NCBI GenBank assembly: GCA_046484535.1
Contig: JAWOIT010000101.1
Coordinates: forward strand, 1-7,692
DNA length: 7,692 nt
Direction of reading: 5' to 3'
Source of the DNA: JAPHTQ01 sp046484535
GTDB taxonomy: Bacteria > Pseudomonadota > Gammaproteobacteria > Thiohalomonadales > Thiohalomonadaceae
The notes below the pieces were generated by a model. The model saw nothing but the letters and a program-made list of their open reading frames with translations, was not told where the DNA came from and searched no databases. A program made the position numbers and the translations under genes. Shown here piece after piece: positions 1 to 6,232 of the stretch (position 1 is the stretch's first letter; each line of letters opens with the position of its first letter).

Positions 1-1596
1 CGCAAACAGCCGGTAGCGCAGCAGATACATCAGGCCACCACCGATAAGGGCGATGACACTCATCAGCAACGGCGTGGTAAAGCCGTGCCAGATCGCCAGG
101 CTATAGTGGGGCAACTCCGCGCCGATGGTGCCGGCGGCGGCCGTTGCCAGCAGGGGCGCGACGGTCAGGGCGGGGAAGATCCCCACCAGCAGGCAGAGCG
201 CCACAAGCACCTCCACCGGCACCTTCATATAACGCGGCGGCTCATGGGGCGTGCGGGGCAGGTCGATAGGCTCGCCATTAAAGAAGACATCGTGGATAAA
301 GCGGATCGAATAGGCCACCGCAAACACCCCCGCCAGGGTCGCCCCCAGCGGCAGCAGCCAGTTCCACTCGCCCAGCCACCCCTGGTGCAGGGTCTCGGCA
401 AAGAACATCTCCTTGCTGAGAAAGCCGTTGAACAGCGGCACCCCGGCCATGGACGCGGCGGCCACCATCGCCAGGGTGGCAGTGTGCGGCATATAACTCC
501 ACAGGCCGTTGAGCTTGCGCATATCGCGGGTACCGGACTCGTGGTCGATGATCCCGGCGGCCATAAACAGCGAGGCCTTGAAGATCGCATGGTTGATGAT
601 GTGGAACACCCCCGCTACCGCGCCCAGCGGGGTGCCCAGCCCGAACAGCAGGGTGATGAGCCCCAGGTGGCTGATAGTCGAATAGGCCAGCAGCCCCTTG
701 AGGTCATGTTTGAACAGGGCGGTATAGGCGCCCATCAGCAGGGTGATCATGCCGATGCCGGCAACCAGATAGAACCACAGCTCCGAGCCCGCCAACGCCG
801 GAAACAGTCTTGCCAGCAGGAACACCCCCGCCTTGACCATGGTCGCCGAATGCAGATAGGCGCTGACCGGCGTGGGCGCGGCCATGGCGTGGGGCAACCA
901 GAAGTGGAACGGGAACTGGGCCGACTTGGTGAACGCCCCCAGCAGGATCAACACCAGCATAACCGGATAGAGGGGATGGTTCTGAATGACCTCGGTCGAG
1001 GCGAGTACGATCGATAACTCGTAACTGCCGCTGATCTGCCCCAGAAGCAGGATACCTGCCAGCAGCGACAGTCCGCCCGCCCCGGTGATCATCAGCGCCA
1101 GGCGCGCCCCCTGGCGGGCATCGGCACGATGCTTCCAGAAACCGATCAGCAGGAACGAACTCAGGCTGGTCAGCTCCCAGAAAACCAGCAGCACCAACAG
1201 ATTCTCCGCCAGCACCACCCCGAGCATCGCCCCCATGAACAGCAACAGCAGCCCGTAGAAGCGACCCATCGGATCCTTGGCGGAGAGGTAATAACGGGCA
1301 TAGAGGATCACCAGCAGACCGATCCCCAGGATCAGCAGGGCGAAGAGCAGACCCAGGCCATCGAGCCGCATGGAGAGATTGAGGCCGTAAGCAGGCAGCC
1401 AGGGAAATTCAAAGAGGAGTGTCTGGCCGCCGAAGACCGCCGGCGCCATGGCAAGGAGTAACCCCAGTGCCAGCGCCGCAACCAGCGCCGTCGACCAGGC
1501 GCAGGCGGTTCGTCCGAAACGGATAACCAGCGGCGGCAGTATTGCACCGAACAGGGGCAGGGCAACGATAAACGGCAACAAAGAACTATTCATCAT
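1..1596 (-). CDS. mrpA: Mrp/Mnh/Pha-type monovalent cation/H+ antiporter subunit A, N-terminal part (3' end outside window)
   Basis: The minus strand is open for 532 codons from the ATG at 1596 to the window edge; I read it line by line and found no stop or frameshift. Mrp complexes exchange Na+ (or K+) for H+ across the inner membrane and are homologous to the proton-pumping NuoL/M/N subunits of complex I. The protein is almost all hydrophobic helices. Seen in order: VFWELTSLSSF (about 138-148) with the conserved membrane glutamate E141; GAFTKSAQFPFHFWLPHAM (about 220-238) with lysine K224; HSATMVKAG (249-257); HDLKGLLAYSTISHLG (297-312); HESGTRDMRKLNGL (352-365); and SMAGVPLFNGFLSKEMFF (about 382-399). 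The GTRDMRKL and FNGFLSKEMFF stretches point to subunit A rather than NuoL or DabB. Family members run to about 800 residues, or more when fused to subunit B, so the C-terminus and probably mrpB-G lie to the left. The gene opens with tandem ATG codons (1596 and 1593); no strong Shine-Dalgarno is seen. Confidence 0.88.
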   Translation of the reverse strand, partial: MMNSSLLPFIVALPLFGAILPPLVIRFGRTACAWSTALVAALALGLLLAMAPAVFGGQTLLFEFPWLPAYGLNLSMRLDGLGLLFALLILGIGLLVILYARYYLSAKDPMGRFYGLLLLFMGAMLGVVLAENLLVLLVFWELTSLSSFLLIGFWKHRADARQGARLALMITGAGGLSLLAGILLLGQISGSYELSIVLASTEVIQNHPLYPVMLVLILLGAFTKSAQFPFHFWLPHAMAAPTPVSAYLHSATMVKAGVFLLARLFPALAGSELWFYLVAGIGMITLLMGAYTALFKHDLKGLLAYSTISHLGLITLLFGLGTPLGAVAGVFHIINHAIFKASLFMAAGIIDHESGTRDMRKLNGLWSYMPHTATLAMVAAASMAGVPLFNGFLSKEMFFAETLHQGWLGEWNWLLPLGATLAGVFAVAYSIRFIHDVFFNGEPIDLPRTPHEPPRYMKVPVEVLVALCLLVGIFPALTVAPLLATAAAGTIGAELPHYSLAIWHGFTTPLLMSVIALIGGGLMYLLRYRLFA

Positions 1597-2007
1597 GACG
1601 AAGGGTTACATCCCTGATTCACACTATAGTGCAACCGATATGCCGCCATGGGCGCAATAGCGACTACTTAGATTAAACAAGTGGCTTTCCGCTCCTGTAA
1701 AAAGAGTTGTTTTCTAACACAGTCGTAACGTCAATTCATCCAGCCGATGTCCGGCCATGTGCGCTATTTTCACCAGCTCCACACGGATTTCGGCGCTCCC
1801 ACCATAAACACAGCTTGCGGACCGCGGCAGGATACCACCATCTCGGGCGGGAACAAGTCTTCCTGCAGTGGTTCAGCCGGCGACAGCCGTTTGATCCGAT
1901 CAAAAGTCCCGCCGATCCCGCCGGCTTACGCAGCGAGCAGCCCATTGTAGCCGCCCCCTTCATCACCTATGCTTTGTTGCAACAAGCGCTTTTACCAAAA
2001 ATAACCA
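1597..2007. other. Gene-poor intergenic stretch between mrpA and the first MITE
   Basis: About 410 bp without a credible gene. Short open frames exist on both strands, but none resembles a known family, none has a good ribosome site, and the longest plus-strand frame (1707-2141) runs straight through the MITE hairpin. The stretch must hold the promoter of mrpA (leftward) and probably that of cbpA (rightward). A 10-bp palindrome CACTATAGTG lies at 1622-1631, about 25 bp before the mrpA start, and includes a TATAGT that could be a -10 box, though no matching -35 is evident. A 12-bp palindrome TTGTTGCAACAA lies at 1974-1985. It could be a decayed gene, but I see no recognisable remnant. Confidence 0.5.
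1977..2005 (+). promoter_or_regulatory. Possible sigma70-type promoter for cbpA-cbpM, upstream of the MITE
   Basis: TTGCAA (1977-1982) and AATAAC (2000-2005) are separated by 17 bp, each matching four of six consensus bases. The -35 lies within the palindrome TTGTTGCAACAA. If real, transcription would start near 2012 and the whole MITE would be in the 5' leader of cbpA. The match is modest and could be chance. Confidence 0.25.
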
Positions 2008-2018
2008 AGCAATCGCCC
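2008..2018 (+). repeat. Left target-site duplication of MITE copy 1
   Basis: AGCAATCGCCC is repeated exactly at 2141-2151. An 11-bp duplication fits IS4-family insertion. The match extends three bases further (TAC) because the left end of this MITE reads TACTGCC where copy 2 has TAATGCC. Confidence 0.85.
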
Positions 2019-2140
2019 TACTGCCGGTCAGTTCAGGAAAACATAGCTCGTAGGAGCGGCTTCCAGCCGCGAATTAAACACAAAATCGCGGCTGGAAGCC
2101 GCTCCTACAAGTTAAATAACCGCTTAACTGACAGGCATTA
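2019..2140. mobile_element. MITE copy 1, IS4-like termini with a REP-type palindromic core (122 bp)
   Basis: The ends are imperfect inverted repeats: TACTGCCGGTCAGTT on the left, and on the right a sequence that reads TAATGCCTGTCAGTTAAGCG on the opposite strand. They resemble the IS4 terminus as I remember it (TAATGCCGATCAGTTAAG). The element is flanked by an 11-bp direct repeat (2008-2018 and 2141-2151) and encodes no transposase, so it would depend on an IS4-family enzyme elsewhere. The middle is a perfect 23-bp inverted repeat (2050-2072 with 2086-2108) around a 13-nt loop. Each arm contains GGAGCGGCTTCCAGCCGC, itself a small REP-like hairpin. Its left arm matches MITE copy 2 closely over about 50 bp. 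It ends 38 bp before the cbpA start codon. Confidence 0.85.
2050..2108. repeat. Perfect 23-bp inverted repeat (paired REP-like units) inside MITE copy 1
   Basis: The arms 2050-2072 and 2086-2108 are exact reverse complements, with a 13-nt A-rich loop. Each arm starts GTAGGAGC at its foot and contains the smaller palindrome GCGGCTTCCAGCCGC. Two inverted REP units in this form resemble a BIME. As RNA this would be a very stable hairpin. It has no U-tract directly after it, so it is not a classical intrinsic terminator. Confidence 0.9.
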
Positions 2141-2151
2141 AGCAATCGCCC
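2141..2151 (+). repeat. Right target-site duplication of MITE copy 1
   Basis: Exact copy of AGCAATCGCCC at 2008-2018. Removing the element and one copy rebuilds a plausible uninterrupted cbpA upstream region. Confidence 0.85.
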
Positions 2152-2178
2152 TACTTTACGCCTGCAACAAAACAGCAG

Positions 2179-3120
2179 ATGGAATATAAAGACTACTACA
2201 AAATACTCGGCCTGGACCGCAAGGCTACGCAGGACGAGATCAAACGCGCCTATAAAAAACTGGCGCGCAAATACCATCCGGATGTCAGCAAGGAAGCCGA
2301 CGCCGAGGCCCGCTTCAAGGAGATTAACGAAGCCTACCATGTGCTCAAGGACCCGGAGAAACGCCAGGCCTACGACCAGCTCGGCTCGCAGTGGAAACAG
2401 GGCCAGGAGTTTCACCCCCCGCCCGGCTGGGAGCAACGCGGCGGTCCGGGCTTCAGCGCGGAGGACCCGGGCGGCTTCAGCGACTTTTTCGCCGAGATCT
2501 TCGGCGCCGGCGGCCCCGGCCGCGGCTTTCATTTCGAGCAGCGCGACTTTCGCATGCGCGGCCAGGACCTGCATGCGGCCATCGAGATCACGCTGGAGGA
2601 CGCCTACCACGGCGGCACCCGCACCCTCTCGCTGCAGGCGCCCGACATCGATGAACAGGGGCGTGTCCGCCGGCGCACCCGCCAGCTCAATGTGCACATC
2701 CCCAAGGGGATCAGTGAAGGCCAACATATCCGCCTTGCCGGCCAGGGCGGCCCCGGCTCGGGCGGCGGCCAGGCCGGCGATCTCTACCTGGAGGTCAGGT
2801 TCAGCCCCCACCCGCTCTTTCACGCCGACGGCAGGGACATCTTTCTCGACCTGCCGATCACCCCCTGGGAGTCGGCCCTCGGTACGAACCTGAGCATCCC
2901 CACCCTGGGCGGCAGGGTCACGATGAACATCCCGCCCGGCTCGCAGAGCGGGCGGAAGCTGCGGCTGAAGGGGCGCGGTCTGCCGGGCAGGCCGAACGGT
3001 GACCAGTATCTGGTATTGCATATCGAGACACCGCCGGCCAACAGTGAGCAGGCGAAAGAACTCTACCGCAAAATGGCCGAAATCATGCCATATAACCCAC
3101 GCAAGGCGAGAGGACTCTGA
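2179..3120 (+). CDS. cbpA: Curved DNA-binding protein CbpA, DnaJ-class co-chaperone
   Basis: 313 residues, close to the roughly 306 of E. coli CbpA. The N-terminus is a J domain (about 5-69) with the diagnostic HPD triad at 33-35, which in this family stimulates the ATPase of DnaK. A Gly/Phe-rich linker follows (about 70-125, rich in GGPGF and FGAGGPGRGF). Then comes the DnaJ-type C-terminal substrate-binding region (about 128-300), with LHAAIEITLEDAYHGG, LNVHIPKGI and GDLYLEVRF. There is no CxxCxGxG zinc-finger repeat, which separates CbpA from DnaJ. In E. coli CbpA also binds curved DNA and associates with the nucleoid in stationary phase. The ATG at 2179 starts the J domain in the usual place (MEYKDYYKILG); the sequence ahead of it shows no clear Shine-Dalgarno. 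cbpM follows after 2 bp. A MITE lies in the upstream region and may alter expression. Confidence 0.95.
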   Translation: MEYKDYYKILGLDRKATQDEIKRAYKKLARKYHPDVSKEADAEARFKEINEAYHVLKDPEKRQAYDQLGSQWKQGQEFHPPPGWEQRGGPGFSAEDPGGFSDFFAEIFGAGGPGRGFHFEQRDFRMRGQDLHAAIEITLEDAYHGGTRTLSLQAPDIDEQGRVRRRTRQLNVHIPKGISEGQHIRLAGQGGPGSGGGQAGDLYLEVRFSPHPLFHADGRDIFLDLPITPWESALGTNLSIPTLGGRVTMNIPPGSQSGRKLRLKGRGLPGRPNGDQYLVLHIETPPANSEQAKELYRKMAEIMPYNPRKARGL

Positions 3121-3122
3121 CG

Positions 3123-3446
3123 ATGAGCAACAAACGCCTGATCCCCGTCAGCGAGGTGCTCGATGAGACCATTGAGCTGACCCTAACCGAACTGTCGCAG
3201 CGCTGCGTCTGCAGAACCGAGTTCATCATTGAGATGGTGGAGGAGGGGGTACTGGAGCCGCAGGGGGAGCGTCCGGAAGAGTGGCAGTTCAGCGGACCGG
3301 ACCTGGTCCGCCTTCGCCGCGCCATCCGGCTGCAGCAGGACTTGGATGTCAACCTGCCGGGTATCGCCCTGGCTATGGACCTGCTTGAGGAGCTCGAGGA
3401 TCTACGCACCCGGTTACGTCAACTGGAAAGGCGATTTCCACGGTAG
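3123..3446 (+). CDS. cbpM: Chaperone modulatory protein CbpM
   Basis: 107 residues, about the usual length (E. coli CbpM is near 101). In E. coli CbpM binds the J domain of CbpA and inhibits both its co-chaperone and DNA-binding activities. It has a MerR-like helical fold without being a typical DNA-binding regulator. The pattern here fits: an N-terminal segment LIPVSEVLDETIELTLTELS, then CVCRTEFIIEMVEEGVLEP (about 28-46), a central RLRRAIRLQQDLDVNLPGIA (about 63-82), and a C-terminal helix rich in Leu, Glu and Arg (about 83-105). It begins 2 bp after the cbpA stop. GAGAGGA at the end of cbpA, 8 nt before the ATG, is a good ribosome site. The two genes are surely co-transcribed, keeping modulator and target in balance. 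Confidence 0.92.
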   Translation: MSNKRLIPVSEVLDETIELTLTELSQRCVCRTEFIIEMVEEGVLEPQGERPEEWQFSGPDLVRLRRAIRLQQDLDVNLPGIALAMDLLEELEDLRTRLRQLERRFPR

Positions 3447-3473
3447 CGACGGGTGCCCGGCTTTTCGCTGCGC

Positions 3474-3683
3474 CTATCGCTCCTCGTTCTTGTGCGTGGA
3501 GATGCCGAACGGGAAATAGGCGGGGCAGAACCCGATGATGCTGGTAAGGAGAAATACCACCGCGATAATCCCGAGAATGATGGCGGCGATCCCGCTAATC
3601 TGCCCGGTGACGTAAAGCCCCGCAATGATCAGCACCACAATCAGGCGGATGATTCGATCGGTCATTCCCATATTTATCTTCAT
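3474..3683 (-). CDS. YgaP-like/DUF2892 small inner-membrane protein
   Basis: 69 residues with two hydrophobic helices (about 10-28 and 31-51). The N-terminus MKINMGMTDRIIRL and the motif GFCPAYFPFGIST (51-63) are characteristic of the DUF2892 family, which is related to the membrane part of YgaP. The function of stand-alone members is unknown; here there is no rhodanese domain. The frame stays open upstream to an ATG at 3731, but the ATG at 3683 is chosen: AGGAG stands 9 nt before it and the family signature begins there. It converges on cbpM with a 27-bp gap and no evident intrinsic terminator. A 28-residue ORF lies 48 bp upstream on the same strand. Confidence 0.87.
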   Translation of the reverse strand: MKINMGMTDRIIRLIVVLIIAGLYVTGQISGIAAIILGIIAVVFLLTSIIGFCPAYFPFGISTHKNEER

Positions 3684-3731
3684 GGCGAAATACTCCTGTA
3701 AAGGCTTGTACACGGAGTATAGACGCGCCAC

Positions 3732-3818
3732 TCAGCTTAGCCACTGGATGAACCAGGCCAGGGCGATGATCACGACAAGGCAAAGCACACAGGCGGCGAG
3801 CAACTTCACGGCTTTCAT
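3732..3818 (-). CDS. Putative 28-residue single-helix membrane protein
   Basis: A small frame reads MKAVKLLAACVLCLVVIIAL and continues AWFIQWLS before TGA. It is one hydrophobic helix (about residues 5-25) with two lysines at the start, as expected for a small inner-membrane protein or an uncleaved signal anchor. GGAG lies 8 nt before the ATG, a good ribosome site. It precedes the DUF2892 gene on the same strand by 48 bp, so the two may share a transcript. I recognise no family. A signal-like leader that is not conserved remains possible; the ribosome site and amphipathic ends make translation plausible. Confidence 0.55.
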   Translation of the reverse strand: MKAVKLLAACVLCLVVIIALAWFIQWLS

Positions 3819-3882
3819 GGTGAGACTCCGGGCAACATATCCACAGCTTGTGTGATCAACCTTAGCCCGTCGGGAAGGGTGT

Positions 3883-3893
3883 CGCCGTTGGGG
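3883..3893 (+). repeat. Left target-site duplication of MITE copy 2
   Basis: CGCCGTTGGGG is repeated exactly at 4055-4065, on either side of the element. Its sequence is unrelated to the duplication at copy 1, as expected for independent insertions. Confidence 0.92.
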
Positions 3894-4054
3894 TAATGCC
3901 GGTCAGTTGAGGACAACATATGTAGGAGCGGCTTCCAGCCGCGATTTTCGTATCAGTTCGCGGCAGCACCGTTCCTGCGCACACGGTATTTGTCCATCCT
4001 TGGACATCGATGCCGCTCCTACATATGAGCGTGACGCTTAACTGACCGGCATTA
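3894..4054. mobile_element. MITE copy 2, IS4-like termini with a REP-type unit (161 bp)
   Basis: The 15-bp terminal inverted repeats TAATGCCGGTCAGTT (3894-3908 and 4040-4054) are perfect and again resemble the IS4 end. A second perfect inverted repeat of 16 bp (3917-3932 with 4012-4027, beginning CATATGTAGGAGC) lies inside. The left arm carries the same GGAGCGGCTTCCAGCCGC unit as copy 1, but the right unit is reduced to its outer part. The centre, about 3946-4011, is unrelated to copy 1 and holds a small hairpin TGTCCA-TCCT-TGGACA (3991-4006). There is no coding capacity. Perfect 11-bp flanking repeats mark the insertion. Between copies 1 and 2 the ends are conserved and the middles differ, the usual look of non-autonomous elements moved by one transposase. 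Confidence 0.9.
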
Positions 4055-4065
4055 CGCCGTTGGGG
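4055..4065 (+). repeat. Right target-site duplication of MITE copy 2
   Basis: Exact copy of CGCCGTTGGGG. It ends 2 bp from the methyltransferase stop codon at 4068-4070, so the insertion barely spared that gene. Confidence 0.92.
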
Positions 4066-4067
4066 GG

Positions 4068-4733
4068 TTATTTCCTGCCGCTGATGACCAGGTGGCGATC
4101 GCTCACCGTCTCCACCTTCAGCTGAGAGAGCCCGGCCCGGACCAACTGTTCCCGAACCTCATCAGGGGTGTAAGCGGCAAGCAGTGAATTGTAGAAGTCG
4201 CGCTGCAGCACCTCGGGCTCATTGGCCGAGTAACTCGTCACCATCGCCTCGGCCTCGGCGGGGCTGCCGGGGCGCATCAGGTCCATGACAAACACGACGC
4301 CCCCCTCCTTGGCGAACCGGTTGACGCTCCGCCACAGCACCATCGGATCGTCGAGGTGGTGCAACAAGCTGTTGCTGATCACCACATCGTAATTGTCTTT
4401 CGCCAGCTTCCCGGTCGGCAGCAGGCGTTTGAACAGCCGTACCCGCTCGTGCAGCATCTCAAAATCGACCGTCTGGCGGGCGAACATCAGCATCTGCTCG
4501 GCGCCGTCGACCGCGTGGATACGACAGGCGGGAAAGGCATAGGCAAAGCGTTTGGTGATATCGCCGGTGCCGCAGCCCAAGTCCAGCACCACCCCCTCGA
4601 CCGGCTCTTCGGGGAAGCGCTGGCGGAACAGTTCGATGAACTGATTGTGCGGCTCCTCGAAGTCGGCCAGGGCATAGGCCCGGGCCTGCTCGAAGTCATC
4701 CATCAGTTGCGGTTCGGGAGTGCGTTCGATCAT
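4068..4733 (-). CDS. Class I SAM-dependent methyltransferase, substrate unknown
   Basis: 221 residues. The SAM-binding motif I is VLDLGCGTG at 49-57, followed by an acidic residue at the end of strand 2 (HAVDGA, D76). A post-motif segment YDVVISNSLLHHLDD (115-129) is typical of the Methyltransf_11/25 type families. The C-terminal part (about 148-205, with DLMRPGSPAEAEAMV, DFYNSLLAAYTPDEVREQL) suggests a small lid over the active site. I cannot name its substrate; small molecule, lipid or protein are all open. It starts inside lysA: ATG and the lysA TGA share 4 nt (ATGA), which implies translational coupling, and there is no strong ribosome site of its own. This is where many relatives carry dapF. 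MITE copy 2 follows its stop almost at once. Confidence 0.85.
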   Translation of the reverse strand: MIERTPEPQLMDDFEQARAYALADFEEPHNQFIELFRQRFPEEPVEGVVLDLGCGTGDITKRFAYAFPACRIHAVDGAEQMLMFARQTVDFEMLHERVRLFKRLLPTGKLAKDNYDVVISNSLLHHLDDPMVLWRSVNRFAKEGGVVFVMDLMRPGSPAEAEAMVTSYSANEPEVLQRDFYNSLLAAYTPDEVREQLVRAGLSQLKVETVSDRHLVISGRK

Positions 4734-5980
4734 GAGGGCAGCAGGTGTTCGCCCTGATAGAGTTGCGGAAGGGTTTCGCGCTCGCGCACCACGTGGACGT
4801 TATCCCCGTCCACCATCAACTCCACCGCACGGGGGCGGCTGTTGTAGTTGGAGCTCATGCTAAAGCCGTACGCGCCGGAGGAGCGCACCGCCAGCAGGTC
4901 GCCCTCCTTGAGCGCCAGCTCCCGGTCCTTGCCCAGGAAATCCCCGGTCTCGCAGACCGGCCCGACCACATCGTAGTGCCTGGCCTGCATATTCTCACGC
5001 GGCAACACCGGAATGATCGCCTGCCAGGCCTGGTAGAGCGCGGGGCGCATCAGGTCGTTCATCGCCGCATCGATAATGGCGAAATTCTTCTCCTCATCAT
5101 GCTTGAGATACTCCACCTTGGTCAGCAGCACCCCGGCATTGCCGGTGATGGCGCGCCCCGGCTCGATCAATACCTTCAGGTCGCGCCCGGCAAGCCGGTC
5201 CAGCAGCGGTCCGGCATAATCGCCGGGCAGCGGCGGGGTTTCATCCCTGTAGGTGATCCCCAGGCCGCCGCCAAGGTCGATGTGCTGCAGCGCGATCCCC
5301 TGCTCATAGAGGTGATCCACCAGCTTCAGTACACGCTCCAGGGCATCGACAAACGGACTGACATCGGTCAGCTGCGAGCCGATGTGACAATCCACGCCGA
5401 CCACCTTGAGTCCCTCCATCTCCGCGGCGCGGGCATAGACCTCCGGCGCCCGCTCGATGGCGATACCGAACTTGTTCTCCTTAAGGCCGGTGGAGATATA
5501 GGGGTGGGTTTTGGCATCCACATCCGGATTGACCCGCAGCGAGACCGGGGCCTCGATCCCCATCATCTGCGCCACGGCGTTGATGCGGTCCAGCTCCGAC
5601 TCCGACTCGACGTTAAAGCAGTGGATCCCCAACTCCAGCGCCCGCTGGATCTCATCGGTGCGTTTGCCCACCCCGGAGAAGACCACCTTTGCCGGGGCGC
5701 CGCCGGCGGCGATCACCCGCTCCAGCTCGCCCACCGAGACGATATCGAAACCGGAGCCGAGCCGCGCCATCAGGTTGAGCACCGCCAGATTGGAGTTGGC
5801 CTTGACCGCATAACAGACCAGGTGATCGACCCCGGCCAGCGCCGCATCGAAGGCGAGCCAGTGGCGCTCGATTGTGGCGCGGGAATAGACATAGGCGGGG
5901 GTTCCGTACTGCTCGGCCAGCTCGGCCAGATCCACCTGTTCGGCGCAGAGGCGCCCGTTTTTATAATTAAAGTAATCCAT
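4730..5980 (-). CDS. lysA: Diaminopimelate decarboxylase
   Basis: 416 residues, the usual length. The enzyme decarboxylates meso-diaminopimelate to L-lysine, the last step of the bacterial lysine pathway, in the cytosol with pyridoxal phosphate. The fold-type III barrel is evident: the PLP lysine in CYAVKANSN (K60), the histidine in VDCHIGSQL (H199), the phosphate-binding glycines DLGGGLG (236-241), EPGR (273-276), and the partner-subunit cysteine motif GPVCETGD (C343-D347), with SSGAYGFSMSSNYNSRP (368-383) near the end. The ATG at 5980 gives a standard N-terminus; TAAGG, overlapping the lptM stop, serves as its ribosome site 6-7 nt away. lptM is 8 nt upstream, and the downstream methyltransferase overlaps by 4 nt. 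Large frames on the opposite strand here are only shadows. Confidence 0.97.
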   Translation of the reverse strand: MDYFNYKNGRLCAEQVDLAELAEQYGTPAYVYSRATIERHWLAFDAALAGVDHLVCYAVKANSNLAVLNLMARLGSGFDIVSVGELERVIAAGGAPAKVVFSGVGKRTDEIQRALELGIHCFNVESESELDRINAVAQMMGIEAPVSLRVNPDVDAKTHPYISTGLKENKFGIAIERAPEVYARAAEMEGLKVVGVDCHIGSQLTDVSPFVDALERVLKLVDHLYEQGIALQHIDLGGGLGITYRDETPPLPGDYAGPLLDRLAGRDLKVLIEPGRAITGNAGVLLTKVEYLKHDEEKNFAIIDAAMNDLMRPALYQAWQAIIPVLPRENMQARHYDVVGPVCETGDFLGKDRELALKEGDLLAVRSSGAYGFSMSSNYNSRPRAVELMVDGDNVHVVRERETLPQLYQGEHLLPS

Positions 5981-5988
5981 GCGAAACC

Positions 5989-6165
5989 TTACTGTCCCTG
6001 GCTATTATTCTCGGTTGTCTCCGGCGCAGGCTCTGCCGACGCCTCCCGGGCCTGTTCGGGCGGAAGAAAGAGATCCCCCTTGGCGCCGCAGCCGGAGAGC
6101 ATCGCCAACAACCCCAGCACAATCACCATTGCCCCGAAGGCGTACTGTGCCCAGCAAAACCGCAT
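5989..6165 (-). CDS. lptM: LPS translocon maturation lipoprotein LptM (YifL-like)
   Basis: 58 residues. A hydrophobic signal segment (about 9-24) ends in the lipobox LSGC, so the mature protein would start at C26 and be lipidated. It is followed by GAKGDLFLPPE (27-37), the short conserved block of LptM/YifL, then a low-complexity tail rich in Glu, Ala and Pro. LptM acts at the outer membrane, where it helps LptD mature with LptE in the LPS export pore. The ATG at 6165 has GAGG 6 nt upstream. The gene leads the operon: its TAA overlaps the lysA ribosome site, and a strong -10 box lies about 30 bp upstream. The position between cyaY (divergent) and lysA is the common gammaproteobacterial order. 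Confidence 0.9.
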   Translation of the reverse strand: MRFCWAQYAFGAMVIVLGLLAMLSGCGAKGDLFLPPEQAREASAEPAPETTENNSQGQ

Positions 6166-6195
6166 AACTCACCTCAAAATCGAATCCAATAGAAC

Positions 6196-6225
6196 ATTAT
6201 AGGGCTTAGGCGATGGAATTCCCAA
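6196..6225 (-). promoter_or_regulatory. Sigma70-type promoter of lptM-lysA-methyltransferase
   Basis: On the minus strand TTGGGA (6225-6220) and a perfect TATAAT (6201-6196) are 18 bp apart. Transcription would start near 6189, giving a leader of about 25 nt before the lptM ATG. Confidence 0.65.
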
Positions 6226-6232
6226 AACAGGC

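Noticed and set aside
85..1017. A 310-codon plus-strand open frame in the first kilobase
   Set aside because: Gln/His/Arg/Gly-rich antisense of the antiporter gene, whose own frame is open through to the window edge.
1685..1705. A stretch resembling the REP unit (TTTCCGCTCCTGTA)
   Set aside because: Only about ten bases match the MITE arm, with no partner arm or hairpin; probably chance or too decayed to call.
1707..2141. A 144-codon plus-strand open frame before cbpA
   Set aside because: No ribosome site or family resemblance, and its last third is the MITE inverted repeat. It might include remains of an old gene, but nothing supports that.
2074..3021. A 315-codon minus-strand open frame opposite cbpA
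   Set aside because: Shadow of cbpA; low-complexity Ala/Gly/Arg content, and its end runs into the MITE hairpin.
3447..3473. A possible terminator between cbpM and the DUF2892 gene (CGGGTGCCCG followed by CTTTT)
   Set aside because: The stem is four pairs with a two-base loop, which cannot form a stable hairpin.
4745..6202. A 485-codon plus-strand open frame opposite lysA and lptM
   Set aside because: It is antisense to a fully convincing lysA. Its translation is rich in His, Gln, Arg and Gly without any family resemblance, as expected of a shadow frame in GC-rich DNA.
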